NCBI GenBank assembly: GCA_965216025.1
Contig: CBDCEX010000016.1
Coordinates: 457,770-521,769 of the forward strand
Source of the DNA: JADFQT01 sp965216025
GTDB lineage: Bacteria; Chloroflexota; Dehalococcoidia; Lucifugimonadales; UBA3495
Direction of reading: 5' to 3'
Length of the DNA stretch: 64,000 nt
Below the pieces are notes generated by a model. It was not told where the DNA came from. It did not search any database and saw only the letters and a program-made list of their open reading frames with translations. The position numbers and the translations under genes were made by a program. Each line of letters starts with the position of its first letter. Within the stretch, counting starts at the first letter, position 1. This document shows positions 8,802 to 17,759 of this stretch, piece after piece.

Positions 8802-9030
8802 AACCAAAGCCAAGGTGGGAACTACATCGGCGGGCGATGTCACGAACGGGTGAGTTCTCATCATCAATGCATCGGCTCGGGCTTGTAACCGGGTTCGACA
8901 GCGATTTCTCACTTCATCCTTACGGTGATCTAGTCCGCCGAAGAATGCATTCATCTTCTCTTGGACTTGGGCTTTTGTTCCCAGGCATTCGTTGGCCGTG
9001 ACCACCTCTGCCTCAGCCCAGTCCACCGCT
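8802..9030 (-). mobile_element. IS630-family remnant (3' end of transposase)
   Basis: The minus strand encodes the last ~75 residues of the same transposase found at 11224-12108 (EVVTANECLGTKAQVQEKMN, then RKDEVRNRCRTRLQARADAL, ending VVPTLALV), followed by the terminal repeat at 8802 and the TA/TAG flank. The rest of the element is gone. It differs at several residues from the two intact copies, so it is older. Confidence 0.85.
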
Positions 9031-9084
9031 TATCCTTGACCGAACCCCGTCACAGTGGGGGTTTTCAGCCAGGTTTCTAGCGGC

Positions 9085-9424
9085 TTACGAAACCAAGATG
9101 AAGCCCCTCCTGGACCAGTTCCAGCACGAGCTGCAGGACACCAGAAGCCGGGCCGGCTTGACCGACCACCAGGCGGAGCTTCCGCCACCAAGAGGACGTA
9201 TTTAACAAGGCCGTTGGCGCCCTGAATGCCGGCCTGTCCGGCCTGAGGGCCGACCTCCAGCCCTTGGCTATCTCCAACATGGTGGGCACCATGAAAACCA
9301 TGGGAATAGGCGACAACCAGATAAGCGAAATAATCCGGCGCATGCCGCAGCCGGGAGCTCCCGCGGTCACGCGGGAAGAAGAGGATCGGCGAGCCGCAAC
9401 CATGGCCAAATGGGTGAATGAATA
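9085..9424 (+). pseudogene. Decayed gene translationally linked to the Mrp-type ATPase
   Basis: Two frames join across a frameshift near 9185: YETKMKPLLDQFQHELQDT..., then DVFNKAVGALNAGLSGLRAD...ISEIIRRMPQPGAPAV... ending MAKWVNE. The stop overlaps the next start as TAATG, showing an original operon. The 5' end is missing, next to the IS630 remnant. No family recognised; mostly helical. Its partner was presumably the ATPase. Confidence 0.5.
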
Positions 9425-10330
9425 ATGCATATCGTAGCGATACTCAGTGGCAAGGGCGGCGTCGGCAAGACCACCACCTGCTTCGGCGTGGCCCTGGCCC
9501 TGCAGGATTTGGGGTTTAAGCCCGGCGTTCTCGACCTGGACCTGGAGAACCCCTCGATTGCCGGGAGGGACGGGGTAACCGGGCTCACCCGACAGGACCT
9601 GCGCTACCCCGACGAGCTGATTGAGCCGCCGCGCTGGGCGGGGCTCCCCATCATGTCCGTATCCCTGATGCTCCCTGACGAGTTCGAGGACACCCCGGCC
9701 ATGCTGGATGAAAAGCGGAAGCATTTTTAGATCCGGCAGCTGGTGAAAGAGGTGGACTGGTCGGACACCGAGGTGCTGATTGTGGACATGCCGCCCGGCA
9801 CCGGCGAGGAAGTCCGGGGCCTGCTCCAGCTCCATCCCGACGCCGCGGTGGTGGTGACCGGACCGCAGCGGATATCCGAGTCCGCGGTCCGCAAGGCCGT
9901 GGTGATGGGCCAGGAGTACCGGATTCCCCTGCTGGGACACTTACAAAACAATGCCCACGCCGGCGAGGGCGAGGCCGGCCGGCGATTGGCTGAGTTGTAC
10001 CGACTGCCGCTGCTGGCCGAGGTGCCCTGGTCGCAACACATCCAACGAAGCATGGAAGGGCAAGTGCCTTTCGATTACCAGCCTTTTCTTCCCGTTGCTC
10101 AGGCTTCAGCAGCTACGATTTTAGCACCCCCAGCGTCAGTTGAGCCCTTGCCAAATGGAGAGGCTGAATTGCTCCGGGAGGCCGAGGAGTGGGTCACCGA
10201 CCAGGGTATGCCAGCTGCGGCGCCGGCAGCGCGACCCAACGCGGACGGGCTGGGCGTATTTGTTGGAGGCCCACCGGAGGCGGAATCTGCACCCGATATA
10301 CCTCCCGATGTGCCACCTGATATACCACCC
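9425..10330 (+). pseudogene. Mrp/ParA-like P-loop ATPase with internal amber codon
   Basis: Starts MHIVAILSGKGGVGKTT, the deviant Walker A of the Mrp/NBP35/MinD class, then GVLDLDLENPS (switch I) and, after an in-frame TAG at 9728-9730, VLIVDMPPGTGEEV (Walker B) and VVVTGPQRISESAVRK, typical of Mrp-like Fe-S carrier ATPases. Both parts are in one frame. Beyond about 10130 the frame is Pro-rich (a PPDV/PPDI repeat) and runs into transposase-like sequence, so the original 3' end is lost. TAG at a normally hydrophobic position and the decayed partner gene argue for a pseudogene. Confidence 0.8.
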
Positions 10331-10339
10331 GATATATCC

Positions 10340-10490
10340 AGTGCATTCCGCGAAATCACCGACGACGAGTGGGCGGACTTGCGGCCGCTTATACCCGAGG
10401 CTTTTCAGGAAGACAGAGGCCTTTTCAACGGCATCTTGTGGGTCTTCACCACCGAGAACCCGTGGAAGGACATGCCCCAACAAAGGTTCA
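10340..10490 (+). pseudogene. IS5-type transposase N-terminal (DUF4096) fragment
   Basis: In the frame of the preceding ATPase the translation reads REITDDEWADLRPLIPEAF, then GLFNGILWVFTTENPWKDMP, the N-terminal domain of IS5-family transposases (usually LTDEQWxxLxPLLP ... RxxLNGILWVLRTGxPWRDLP). It ends abruptly against an amidohydrolase fragment on the other strand. No inverted repeats were found. Confidence 0.65.
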
Positions 10491-10830
10491 AAAGGTCCGG
10501 GTGGATAGTCGGTGGCCCCGGTGGAAACCACACCGTAGTCGATGAAAGACCGCTGGGCAAACATCCACTCCAAGCGTTCCTCGCCGAAGAAAGGCATTTT
10601 CTCCACGTGATGGTACACATAGGTGCAGAAAGGCGTAGCAACCCAGCCCAGCGCCTTCATACGCCGGAGCAGGTCCGGGTTGACCAAAGTGCAATGCTCG
10701 ATGCGGTGCCTGGGGTCCGGTCTAGGGTGAGCAGCCTGGGCCTTCTCGTAGGCGGTAAGCACCATGTCTATGGTCAGATCGCCGTTGGCGTGGATGCACA
10801 CCTGGAATAGATGCCTTCTGGACAGGCTCG
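10487..10830 (-). pseudogene. Amidohydrolase (YtcJ-like) gene fragment
   Basis: The minus strand encodes FQVCIHANGDLTIDMVL (the metal-binding HxxGD-type motif of amidohydrolase family 3), then RIEHCTLVNPDLLRRM and ISTGATDYP-like sequence (VVSTGATDYPPGPFEPL), the late metal-ligand Asp segment. Both ends are cut: the 5' side is stopped near 10830 next to the IS630 copy and the 3' side by the IS5-type fragment. Only about a fifth of a normal ~550-residue enzyme is left. Confidence 0.75.
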
Positions 10831-10874
10831 TGGAGGGCTAAGGCGCGTGCTAATCGGCGGCTGGAACTACTAAC

Positions 10875-12107
10875 TAAACCAAAGCTAAGGTGAAACCTAC
10901 ATAAAGCGAACCCGAAGAGGAGTTGCGATATTCTGTAAAAGAAGTCGATTGGCGGTGGTGGAAGGGATGACAGACATAGTGCAACTCCTGGAACGGTGGC
11001 GACTGGATGTAGGCGACTTACGGGAAAGGATGTATCGGGCGCCAACACCTCGGGAGCGAGAGCGATGGCATGGGCTATGGTTGTTGGCCCAAGGGTGGTC
11101 GGCCACTCAAGTGGCTGAGGCTTTGGAGAGAGAGCCTCATACCATCGGAAACTGGCTGGACAACTTTCGCCAAGGCGGGGCCCAAGGTTTGGTCTTTGAG
11201 CAGACTGGGGGTTCCCCCCCGTCTTGAATCGAGGTCAACAGAACCAACTGAAGTCTGCGGTGCAAAATCCGCCTGGGGAGGCGGGGATTGAATTGTCCAA
11301 CTGGAACTGGAAAGTAGTAAGGCAATTTCTCAAGCAGAGCTTTGACCTGGGGCTGAGTCGGAGCAGTTGCTTGAACTACCTCCATCGGTTGGGCTTCGTG
11401 CTGAAGCGACCCAAGAAACGCCTCCTGAAAGCCAAGGATGAAGAACGGAAAGCCTTCGTCCTCCAGTACAGCCAAATCCGAGAGGAGGCCCAAGAGAATG
11501 GAGCCAAGATCTTCTTCGTGGATGAAGCCCACTTTCGGGCCGATGCCGACCTGCGAGGCAAATGGGTACTCAAGGGAGAGGCAGCGCTGGTGGACTCCAC
11601 CAGTCCCCGGTGGGGAGAGAAGGCCTGCTACTACTCGGGAGTTTGTCTGGAGACTGGGGAGGTGGAAGCCATGGAAATAGCTGGAAACAGCAATGCCGAG
11701 ACCTCCACCGCCTTTTTACAGCAGCTAAGAGCAAACCATCCTGGACCTATGGTAGTAATCTGGGACAATGGACCAGCCCACCGAGGAGCAGCGATTCGCA
11801 GCTATTTGACCACTCCTGACTTGCAGCTGAGGCTGGTGGCCTTACCGGCCTACAGTCCAGACTTCAACGCCGACGAAGCCGTCTGGGACTGGGCCAGAGA
11901 AGAGGTCACGGCCAACGAATGCCACGGAACAAAAGCCAAAGTCCAAGAGAAGATGAATCAATTCTTCGGCGGGCTAATTCATCGTAAGGATGAAGTGAAA
12001 CATCGCTGCCGAACCCGGTTACAGGCCCGAGCCGATGCTTTGATCTTTACACCTGCCGTGCCTTTGCCATCGCTGCAAAATGTAGTTCCCACCTTGGCTT
12101 TGGTTTA
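10875..12107 (+). mobile_element. IS630-family insertion sequence, copy 1
   Basis: 1233 bp including the duplicated TA at each end. Terminal inverted repeats of about 27 bp: left AACCAAAGCTAAGGTG..., right (reverse complement) AACCAAAGCCAAGGTG.... The flanks C-TA and TA-G indicate insertion at a CTAG target with TA duplication, as known for IS630. It serves as the uninterrupted reference for copy 2, which has the same length once its intron is removed. Confidence 0.92.
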
Positions 12108-12108
12108 G
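10949..12108 (+). CDS. IS630 transposase (two frames, -1 frameshift)
   Basis: Frame A (10949-11227, TTG start) is the helix-turn-helix part, with a RERWHGLWLLAQGWSATQVAEAL motif. Frame B (11224-12108) is the DDE domain: FVDEAHF (first Asp), VVIWDNGPAHRG (second Asp) and YSPDFNADEAVWDW (Glu). The frames are joined through seven C residues at 11214-11220: a -1 slip there gives a continuous protein of about 386 residues, as in other IS630-type elements with programmed frameshifting. The stop is TAG at 12106-12108, made of the target-site TA plus the flanking G, so the element itself carries no stop codon. Confidence 0.9.
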
Positions 12109-12485
12109 AAGATGCAAACCGTCCTTGGCCTGGATGGGCCAACGAGCCGGGAGATTGACAGTCGAATAGCTGCGGGCCGCAATGATTTTCGTATTATGCG
12201 CCCGCACCTTCGGGGGCTTCGGGCGACTATTGAACGACCCGTCATTGAGTTTGTAGTAAGTCGCTATCCCCAGAGTGTGATCTTGGCCACCAACTTCCAT
12301 CCTTCAGAAGGCCGAAGCTTAAATTCATTAACACTCAGATTGGCGATAACTCCCAGCTGTCCCGCGAGTAGTATGTTCCGAGTCCTTTAGGAACCGCTGG
12401 CTCCCTGATTGTTGACAGACTGGCAGTTGCAGGCGGGAGTCAATTCCCAGGAGGCTCTTCCAAGCAGCCATCACGAAGCAGGCGG
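12108..12485. other. Region with an unassigned ORF (12112-12390, +)
   Basis: A 92-codon plus-strand frame begins 4 bp after the IS630 stop (MQTVLGLDGPTSREIDSRI...). It resembles no family I recognise and has no Shine-Dalgarno. It may be the remnant of the gene into which IS630 inserted. Confidence 0.3.
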
Positions 12486-14154
12486 TCAAGGTTCTGTAGG
12501 AGGCCCTTCCCGAGCCGGTTGGGGGCCCTGGAGGTAGTGCACGAACATGGCTACCCCCACCCCTAGAAAGAGGCCCAGAACCGCGGCGAGAGGAAGGGTC
12601 AACCGTTTACCGGAAGGCAGAGGGACCTGCGCCTCCACGGCCGACTCTACTACTCGAATGGAGCCAGCCTGCTCCGCGTTTGCAATCCGGGCCTCCTGGA
12701 GCCTTGCCGCTAGGACATGAAACGTGCTTTCCAGGGCTAAATTCTGCCGATCAAACTCCGAAATCCGTAGCTCTACCGATGCCATGCGCTTGACAAGCTT
12801 TTGATATTCATCTCGCCGGGCCCGCATTTGTCGTGTGGTATCCCGTAGCTCGGCTACTTGACCATGCAAGCCAGCGTAAATGGCTTGTTCTTTGTCATAC
12901 ACCGCTCGCGCCAGAGCGAGTTCATTCTGCAACCGAGGCAGCTGGATTCCCTCCTTGTCGGCGATCTCTTCCTCTAGAGAACTCGCCTCGGTTCGGGTCT
13001 CTTCCAGCCGCCGACTAATTAGAACGATTCGTTCCCGATTTGTCTCGATACTGGTCCGAGTCGTGATGATGCGGTTAGTGAGGGTGGTAAACGCAGGATT
13101 TAGCTCTTCTGTCTGAAGGCCCAGCTTACGTATGCGTTCCCAGTCGGCCGCAGTGGGATTGAGGCCGAGCTGCTGCCAAATTGCCGGGTCTGCAATGGCT
13201 TTAATCAGGACCAGGAGCTGGGGTTGTTTCTTGATCTCTGTCTCGAGGGTTTCCAGGGTCCGCGACTGGGCCTTCACATCGTTCTCGGCCGCTTCCAGTT
13301 GGGTGATGTAATTCCCCAGGGAATCGCGCTTGAGCAACAACCGCTGCTTTAGCTGCGTTAGCTGGGCATTCTCCTGAAAATCCTTGATTTGCTGTTGCGA
13401 GGTGAAAAACTGTTCCTTTGCCTGAATCACGGCAGCCTGCTCTGTACTGGCCAGCACACCGCCGTGTGTTAATGGAGTTCCGCCACCTACGCCGCCACCA
13501 CCTACGCCGCCGCCGTCCACGCTGCCGATGGCCACGTTCCGCAACGTGGTAGCATTTCCCCTCTCCTGGAGGCCAATCCAACGTCCGTCGACGGTCAGTT
13601 CGTCCAACGGTCAGTTCGTTCAGATGAATGACAGTCTCCTCATAGGCCAGGCTTTGAAGGGTAAGATCGACTGAAAGTTTCAGGAGGGTGTCCTGATACT
13701 GTTTCAAGTCGGAACCTTTGAGCCCACGTTCGTCTTGCAATAGCGCCAGGGGATTCTGTCCTATAAACTGGGCACGCTCCTCCTCCTGCTTCCGGAGCGC
13801 ATCCTGGGTTTCCTCGTACTGCACCAGTATGAAATCATAGGAACGCGCCGCTTCGGTGGCAAACAATTCGCTGTTTTTCTGAACGAACACTTCTGCCCAT
13901 TTATTGGCTATGCGCTGCAACCGTCCGGGGTCGCCCCCCCGGACGGTCATCGTCAGCAGGGGTGTCTCCACCTCGGAATTTAGCATGCCCGCCAACTCCT
14001 CTATAGCCAACGGACGGCCTGTCTCCTCAACACGCAGATCCAACTCGACGATGATCTTCTGCAGCAGGTCATTGGCAGTTGCCAGGGTCGCGAGGGTTTC
14101 CACCGAGAGGGTGGTAGAGGCAACGGGGGCCGGCCCTCTACCCGTCATCTCCAA
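12486..14154 (-). pseudogene. Polysaccharide chain-length determinant (Wzz-like), frameshifted
   Basis: Two overlapping frames form one protein. The N-terminal part (to about 13605) has TLSVETLATLATANDLLQKI and VRGGDPGRLQRIANKWAEVF, typical of the Wzz periplasmic domain. The C-terminal part has a long coiled coil (residue runs such as RRDEYQKLVKRMASVELRI) and the final transmembrane helix LPLAAVLGLFLGVGVAMFVHY. They are separated by a 16-bp tandem duplication: ACGGTCAGTTCGT occurs at 13591 and again at 13607. The first transmembrane segment expected before residue 1 is also missing. The family controls O-antigen or exopolysaccharide chain length in the inner membrane. No polysaccharide genes are nearby. 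Confidence 0.8.
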
Positions 14155-14409
14155 TTACAGCTCCCTACGACAAAACTTCGCGGCCATTATATCGGCCGGG
14201 TTCGAAGAGCCAATAAATGACATTTGTGGCCTGAGGGTAGGAAAGCCGATTCAAGGCCTCTGAAAATCGGAGTGCAGGCCCGGAGTCCCGGAGGTCTGGA
14301 CTCATCGGGCCTCTCATAACCCCTCTCCCGGATGACAGCTGATTCTGGCGGCCGCTGGCTACCATGCACGACAATGACGCGTATCAAGCGCACCAAACGA
14401 GGCCCAACA

Positions 14410-14556
14410 ATGTACGAGATCACCAGCACCGGCCAGGACTCCCACGGCGCCGACGTCGTGATCATCACCTGCAGGGCCTGCGGATACTTCGAGGAACATT
14501 TCGCCCGGCGGGGCCTGGACAAGGTGGGCAAGCCTTGCGACCGGTGCGGGAGATGA
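14410..14556 (+). CDS. Small zinc-ribbon protein
   Basis: 48 residues from ATG 14410, which has GAGG 8 bp upstream; a longer frame opens at 14332 but adds no recognisable sequence. Two CxxC knuckles (CRAC near residue 22 and CDRC near 44) fit a zinc ribbon. The family is not recognised. Followed by an independent gene at 14641. Confidence 0.5.
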   Translation: MYEITSTGQDSHGADVVIITCRACGYFEEHFARRGLDKVGKPCDRCGR

Positions 14557-14640
14557 CAACCGGACCCACTGACAGCAGGGCCTTGAAAAGAAAAGGGGAA
14601 CCGTCTCTATAATTGGGTATACCTCTGCGCAGGGGAGAAA

Positions 14641-15183
14641 ATGGCAAGATTCAAAGACCGTCCACTTCAATTGACAGACATCATCGGGCGATTCGAAACC
14701 CATTCCCATCAAACACATACTCACAACGCCCTCGGCTTGATAGGCGCCCTCCAAGACTACGGGCGGGACTTCTGGCCCGATGGATCCTCTCAACTACGCT
14801 GCTGGGAGGAAGGATGCACCGAGTTATGGAGTTTCCTCAACAGGTTAGGTACTCGCCGAGACCTGCAAAAGCAAGACCTGGCTACTGCAATGAGGGAATT
14901 CATTCAAGAATTCGAGCACACTACTGAACGCATATCCCAAATGCTATATGGCGAGACGACCGACGCTGAGGATGACCAGAAGGTCACGGAGATATTTGAT
15001 TGGTTCAACTTCGTATTTAGATGCTCGATTTACAGCTTGCTGTCAGGATGGATCGACGACAAACAGGATGATTTTCTCCTGACGATCAATGTCAACCTCG
15101 CAACCGGTGAAACCAGCGAAGAGTTGACGGGAACATCCATGAAAGTCCCCCCAAAATACCGACATGCCACCAAAAGGTTGTAA
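14641..15183 (+). CDS. Hypothetical protein, 180 residues
   Basis: ATG preceded by GGGGAG. The sequence is soluble and mostly helical, with a His-rich stretch near residue 21 (ETHSHQTHTHN), an acidic centre and Trp/Phe-rich helices (IFDWFNFVFRCSIYSLLSGW). No family recognised. The last residues (KVPPKYRHATKRL) abut a truncated NYN-domain gene on the other strand, so the natural C-terminus may have been altered by that junction. Confidence 0.55.
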   Translation: MARFKDRPLQLTDIIGRFETHSHQTHTHNALGLIGALQDYGRDFWPDGSSQLRCWEEGCTELWSFLNRLGTRRDLQKQDLATAMREFIQEFEHTTERISQMLYGETTDAEDDQKVTEIFDWFNFVFRCSIYSLLSGWIDDKQDDFLLTINVNLATGETSEELTGTSMKVPPKYRHATKRL

Positions 15184-15309
15184 ACGCACCAGGGCCCGCG
15201 CCAGCTTGTCGACGTCGTAACTCGGCCAGTCGTAGCTCCCGCCGGGACCCCAGGCAGTTTTGGCCAGGTGATACAGGTTCTGGCCGTCAATGAGGACAAG
15301 GGTACGCAT
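15180..15309 (-). pseudogene. NYN-domain nuclease, N-terminal fragment
   Basis: From ATG at 15309 the minus strand reads MRTLVLIDGQNLYHLAKTAW, the first strand and Asp motif of NYN/LabA-type PIN-like nucleases, then YDVDKLARALV, and then loses similarity at about 15180. About 43 residues of an expected ~180 or more remain. Confidence 0.65.
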
Positions 15310-15459
15310 GGCAAAAAACACCCGCCCGGTGGTGTGGACGAGCCACAATCCAGCAGACGGGGAGCAAATCAATTTCAGTGAACTTTTTCTAAACAACCCT
15401 TGTCAACAGTTAGGGGACTCGTAGGGAGGGTCAAAAGTCCCCATAAGTACAACTTTCCC

Positions 15460-16110
15460 CTATTGGTTCGTTTTACAGCTACCCAATGTAACGCTGTGCA
15501 GAGCTGCGCCTATTCCGCTCTCTTCCCAGAAATATTCAACAGCGAAAGACTGGATCGGATATTTTTGGGATTGTATACACCATCCCCGTTCTCGCAATGA
15601 ATTAGGCGGATGCAATTCGGCCGGCCGAGTCAAGAAGTTCGCGTTGGGCAGAGAGTACCACGTAGCTATCTTGTTGTTGATTCGATATTGAGCTTCAATC
15701 AGTGCTATCTGATCCATCATTTCAGGGGAATCAAAGTGATCAGTGTTGTTCAGGCAGCGATGATCATCAAAAAGCATTATTGTCTCTGATCCTTTTAGAG
15801 TCGGATAGAAATACGATGGAGAGCTTGCCTTTGTTCCTACCTGAACAAAGGAACAAAGATGCCCCCCCAAACCTTCAATATAGCCCTTCCGATCTCCGTC
15901 TATTGGCGCATACTCGGTTGCGTGGGTAGCGATATCCTCCAATTCGATGAAGGGTCTGCTTGTTACGGGAGATTGCGAATATAGAGGAATCCTTGTCGGA
16001 ACAGGCGTGGACATCGGAGCCAACGTAGGGGCTTGGATCGGCGCGGCCTGGACGGGCTCCCTTGGGGAATCATCTAAAGCGGAACCGATTATGACCAGAA
16101 CGATAATCAT
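15460..16110 (-). CDS. Hypothetical membrane-anchored protein
   Basis: 216 residues: a short N-terminal hydrophobic segment (MIIVLVIIGSAL), a Pro/Thr-rich linker, then a soluble domain with no recognised family (HLCSFVQVG, LFDDHRCLN). It looks exported and tethered. Its ATG lies inside the stem of a 23-bp inverted repeat, immediately downstream of a small membrane-protein gene at 16132-16251, so translation may depend on ribosomes finishing that gene. Confidence 0.55.
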   Translation of the reverse strand: MIIVLVIIGSALDDSPREPVQAAPIQAPTLAPMSTPVPTRIPLYSQSPVTSRPFIELEDIATHATEYAPIDGDRKGYIEGLGGHLCSFVQVGTKASSPSYFYPTLKGSETIMLFDDHRCLNNTDHFDSPEMMDQIALIEAQYRINNKIATWYSLPNANFLTRPAELHPPNSLRERGWCIQSQKYPIQSFAVEYFWEESGIGAALHSVTLGSCKTNQ

Positions 16111-16164
16111 TGCCAGGAGCTTCGCAGATTGCTATGTTTGCCTCCTGACAATGATTATCGTTCT
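16097..16164 (-). promoter_or_regulatory. Inverted repeat covering a Shine-Dalgarno and start codon
   Basis: The arm AGAACGATAATCATTG plus seven further bases at 16097-16119 is complementary to 16142-16164 with one mismatch. In the minus-strand transcript the stem holds AGGAG on one side and the AUG of the 216-residue gene on the other; the 22-nt loop holds the stop codon of the preceding gene. There is no U-tract, so it is not a simple terminator. Confidence 0.5.
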
Positions 16165-16251
16165 GACTCCGGCGATTACGAGGATCAGGCCAATGGGGAA
16201 GAAAAGGATGGAGAGAAGGATGCGGACTATTCGATCGTTTCGGTCATTCAT
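16132..16251 (-). CDS. 39-residue membrane microprotein
   Basis: From ATG at 16251 to TAG at 16132: charged start MNDRNDRIVR, then one hydrophobic helix (ILLSILFFPIGLILVIAGV), then a basic tail TIIIVRRQT. AAGGGA lies about 6 bp before the ATG. The topology is that of a single-pass small membrane protein. Function unknown; it immediately precedes the tethered hypothetical protein and is probably co-transcribed. Confidence 0.5.
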   Translation of the reverse strand: MNDRNDRIVRILLSILFFPIGLILVIAGVRTIIIVRRQT

Positions 16252-16317
16252 GGTGATCCCTTACTCGGCAAGTCTACCGTCAATATAGGGAATGTGTTTG
16301 TACGTCGTCCATTGTAG

Positions 16318-17548
16318 CAGGGCAATCGCGTCTTAACCAAGGAGCACCTTGAGTAGGTAATCCTCAACCCAGCCGGCTTTCAGCCGTTTACCTTGAAGTC
16401 CCCGTTTAAGGCTGGACTCCTGCTTCAGCAAATTGAGGGCTATCTGGCGCAGGACTGCCAGGTTTTGAGGCCCATTATCCTTACGTACCCGGCTGTGATC
16501 TTCTCGAAAGGTAACATCCAAAGACCAGTGCAAGCTGTTTTCTATGCCCCAGTGTCGGCGGGTGACCTCCAACAAAGTCTGGGCAGGCCTGGCCAGACTG
16601 CTGATATAGTAGCGAGAGTGGACCGTGGTCCCGGTTGCCGTCTCCCGCTGAGCCGTGACCTTAACCACGGCGTTGAGGTTGGCCCACTGCTGCCGGTTTT
16701 GCAGATAGTCCAGGCAGTCCGGGTCCGTGATGACCCAGCATTGACGGGTTTCCAGGCGGCCGTGGCCCTTGTTCAGCGTGCGGGCGAAGTCATAGGGGAC
16801 GCCCTCGAAGTCGTATTCCTCGGCGCCCTCGAAAAGGTCGCGAACGTCATCGTACAGCCGGCCTTGATTCTCCTTCACCGCCAGCAGATAGTCGGCCTGA
16901 GCCTCAATGATCTCCCGGGCTATCTCCCTCTGGCAGCCCATGGCGTCGATGGTGATGATGCAACCGGCGAGCTCCAGCAGCTGTAGCAACTTGGGGATGG
17001 CGGTGATTTCATTGGACTTCTCGTCCACCTTGGTCTGGCCCAGCGCCAAGCCATGGGACGAGGCCCACACGTTGACCATGTGAATGGCCTTTTTGCCCAG
17101 GGTACGGTCGTGGGAGCGCCATACCGTCTTGCCGTCGATGGCCACCACTTCGCCTTGGGTGACTTGGGCTACGGCTTGGACCCACTCCATGAAACAGCGT
17201 TGAAACTGCTCTGGGTCCAGGCGGGCGAAGACGTCGCCGAAGGTATCATGGGAAGGGATACCGTTGGGCAACTCCAGAAAGGACTTGAACCACTCCTCTT
17301 TACAGTTGCCGAAGAGCTCGATATCCACCCAAGAATCAGCGCCGCAGATGGTGGCACAAAGGGCAATGGTGACGATATCCAAAAGTTTGTGCCGCTTGGT
17401 ACGATCAATCCTCGGGTCGTCCAACGCCGCGAAGTATTCGGCGATGGGTGCGCCTGTTGCCTGAACCATCACTACCCCTCCCTAGTTTCGTCATGATGAT
17501 TACTATTTTAAACAAATTTAAGAAAGATAATAAGACGCGATTGCCCTG
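16318..17548 (-). mobile_element. ISAs1-family insertion sequence
   Basis: 1231 bp with terminal inverted repeats CAGGGCAATCGCGTCTTA (16318-16335 and the complement at 17531-17548). One intact transposase gene lies inside on the minus strand. No clear target duplication could be read from the flanks. Confidence 0.88.
16333..17472 (-). CDS. ISAs1-family transposase
   Basis: 379 residues, full length. N-terminal DDE_Tnp_1-associated domain (DDPRIDRTKRHKLLDI), then VVAIDGKTVWRS (first Asp), IITIDAMGCQ (second Asp), YLLAVKENQ and RRHWGIENSLHWSLDV with the catalytic Glu, as in ISAs1 elements. The start lies 76 bp inside the right inverted repeat. Intact and probably functional. Confidence 0.95.
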   Translation of the reverse strand: MMVQATGAPIAEYFAALDDPRIDRTKRHKLLDIVTIALCATICGADSWVDIELFGNCKEEWFKSFLELPNGIPSHDTFGDVFARLDPEQFQRCFMEWVQAVAQVTQGEVVAIDGKTVWRSHDRTLGKKAIHMVNVWASSHGLALGQTKVDEKSNEITAIPKLLQLLELAGCIITIDAMGCQREIAREIIEAQADYLLAVKENQGRLYDDVRDLFEGAEEYDFEGVPYDFARTLNKGHGRLETRQCWVITDPDCLDYLQNRQQWANLNAVVKVTAQRETATGTTVHSRYYISSLARPAQTLLEVTRRHWGIENSLHWSLDVTFREDHSRVRKDNGPQNLAVLRQIALNLLKQESSLKRGLQGKRLKAGWVEDYLLKVLLG

Positions 17549-17759
17549 CCAAATGGAGTTTCGGTGGGCGGTGCCGGTTAAATCGTCTTGGCCTACGGAA
17601 CCGCGTCATTGCCTCCCAACGACGGCGATAACAGAGCTAATTATCAGCAGGCATAGGCGGCGGAGCTGCAAGCCCATACCTCCTGTGACGTAAAGGGGAT
17701 GCAGGGCAGAGAGGCGCTCTCCCATGCGATCCCACTTCTCTTGGGTTCCTAGCCTGTAC

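Noticed and set aside
9728..9730. In-frame TAG in the Mrp-type ATPase as possible pyrrolysine
   Set aside because: The position is not a Pyl-type active-site Lys, the upstream partner gene also carries a frameshift and the 3' end is fused to a transposase fragment; decay explains it better.
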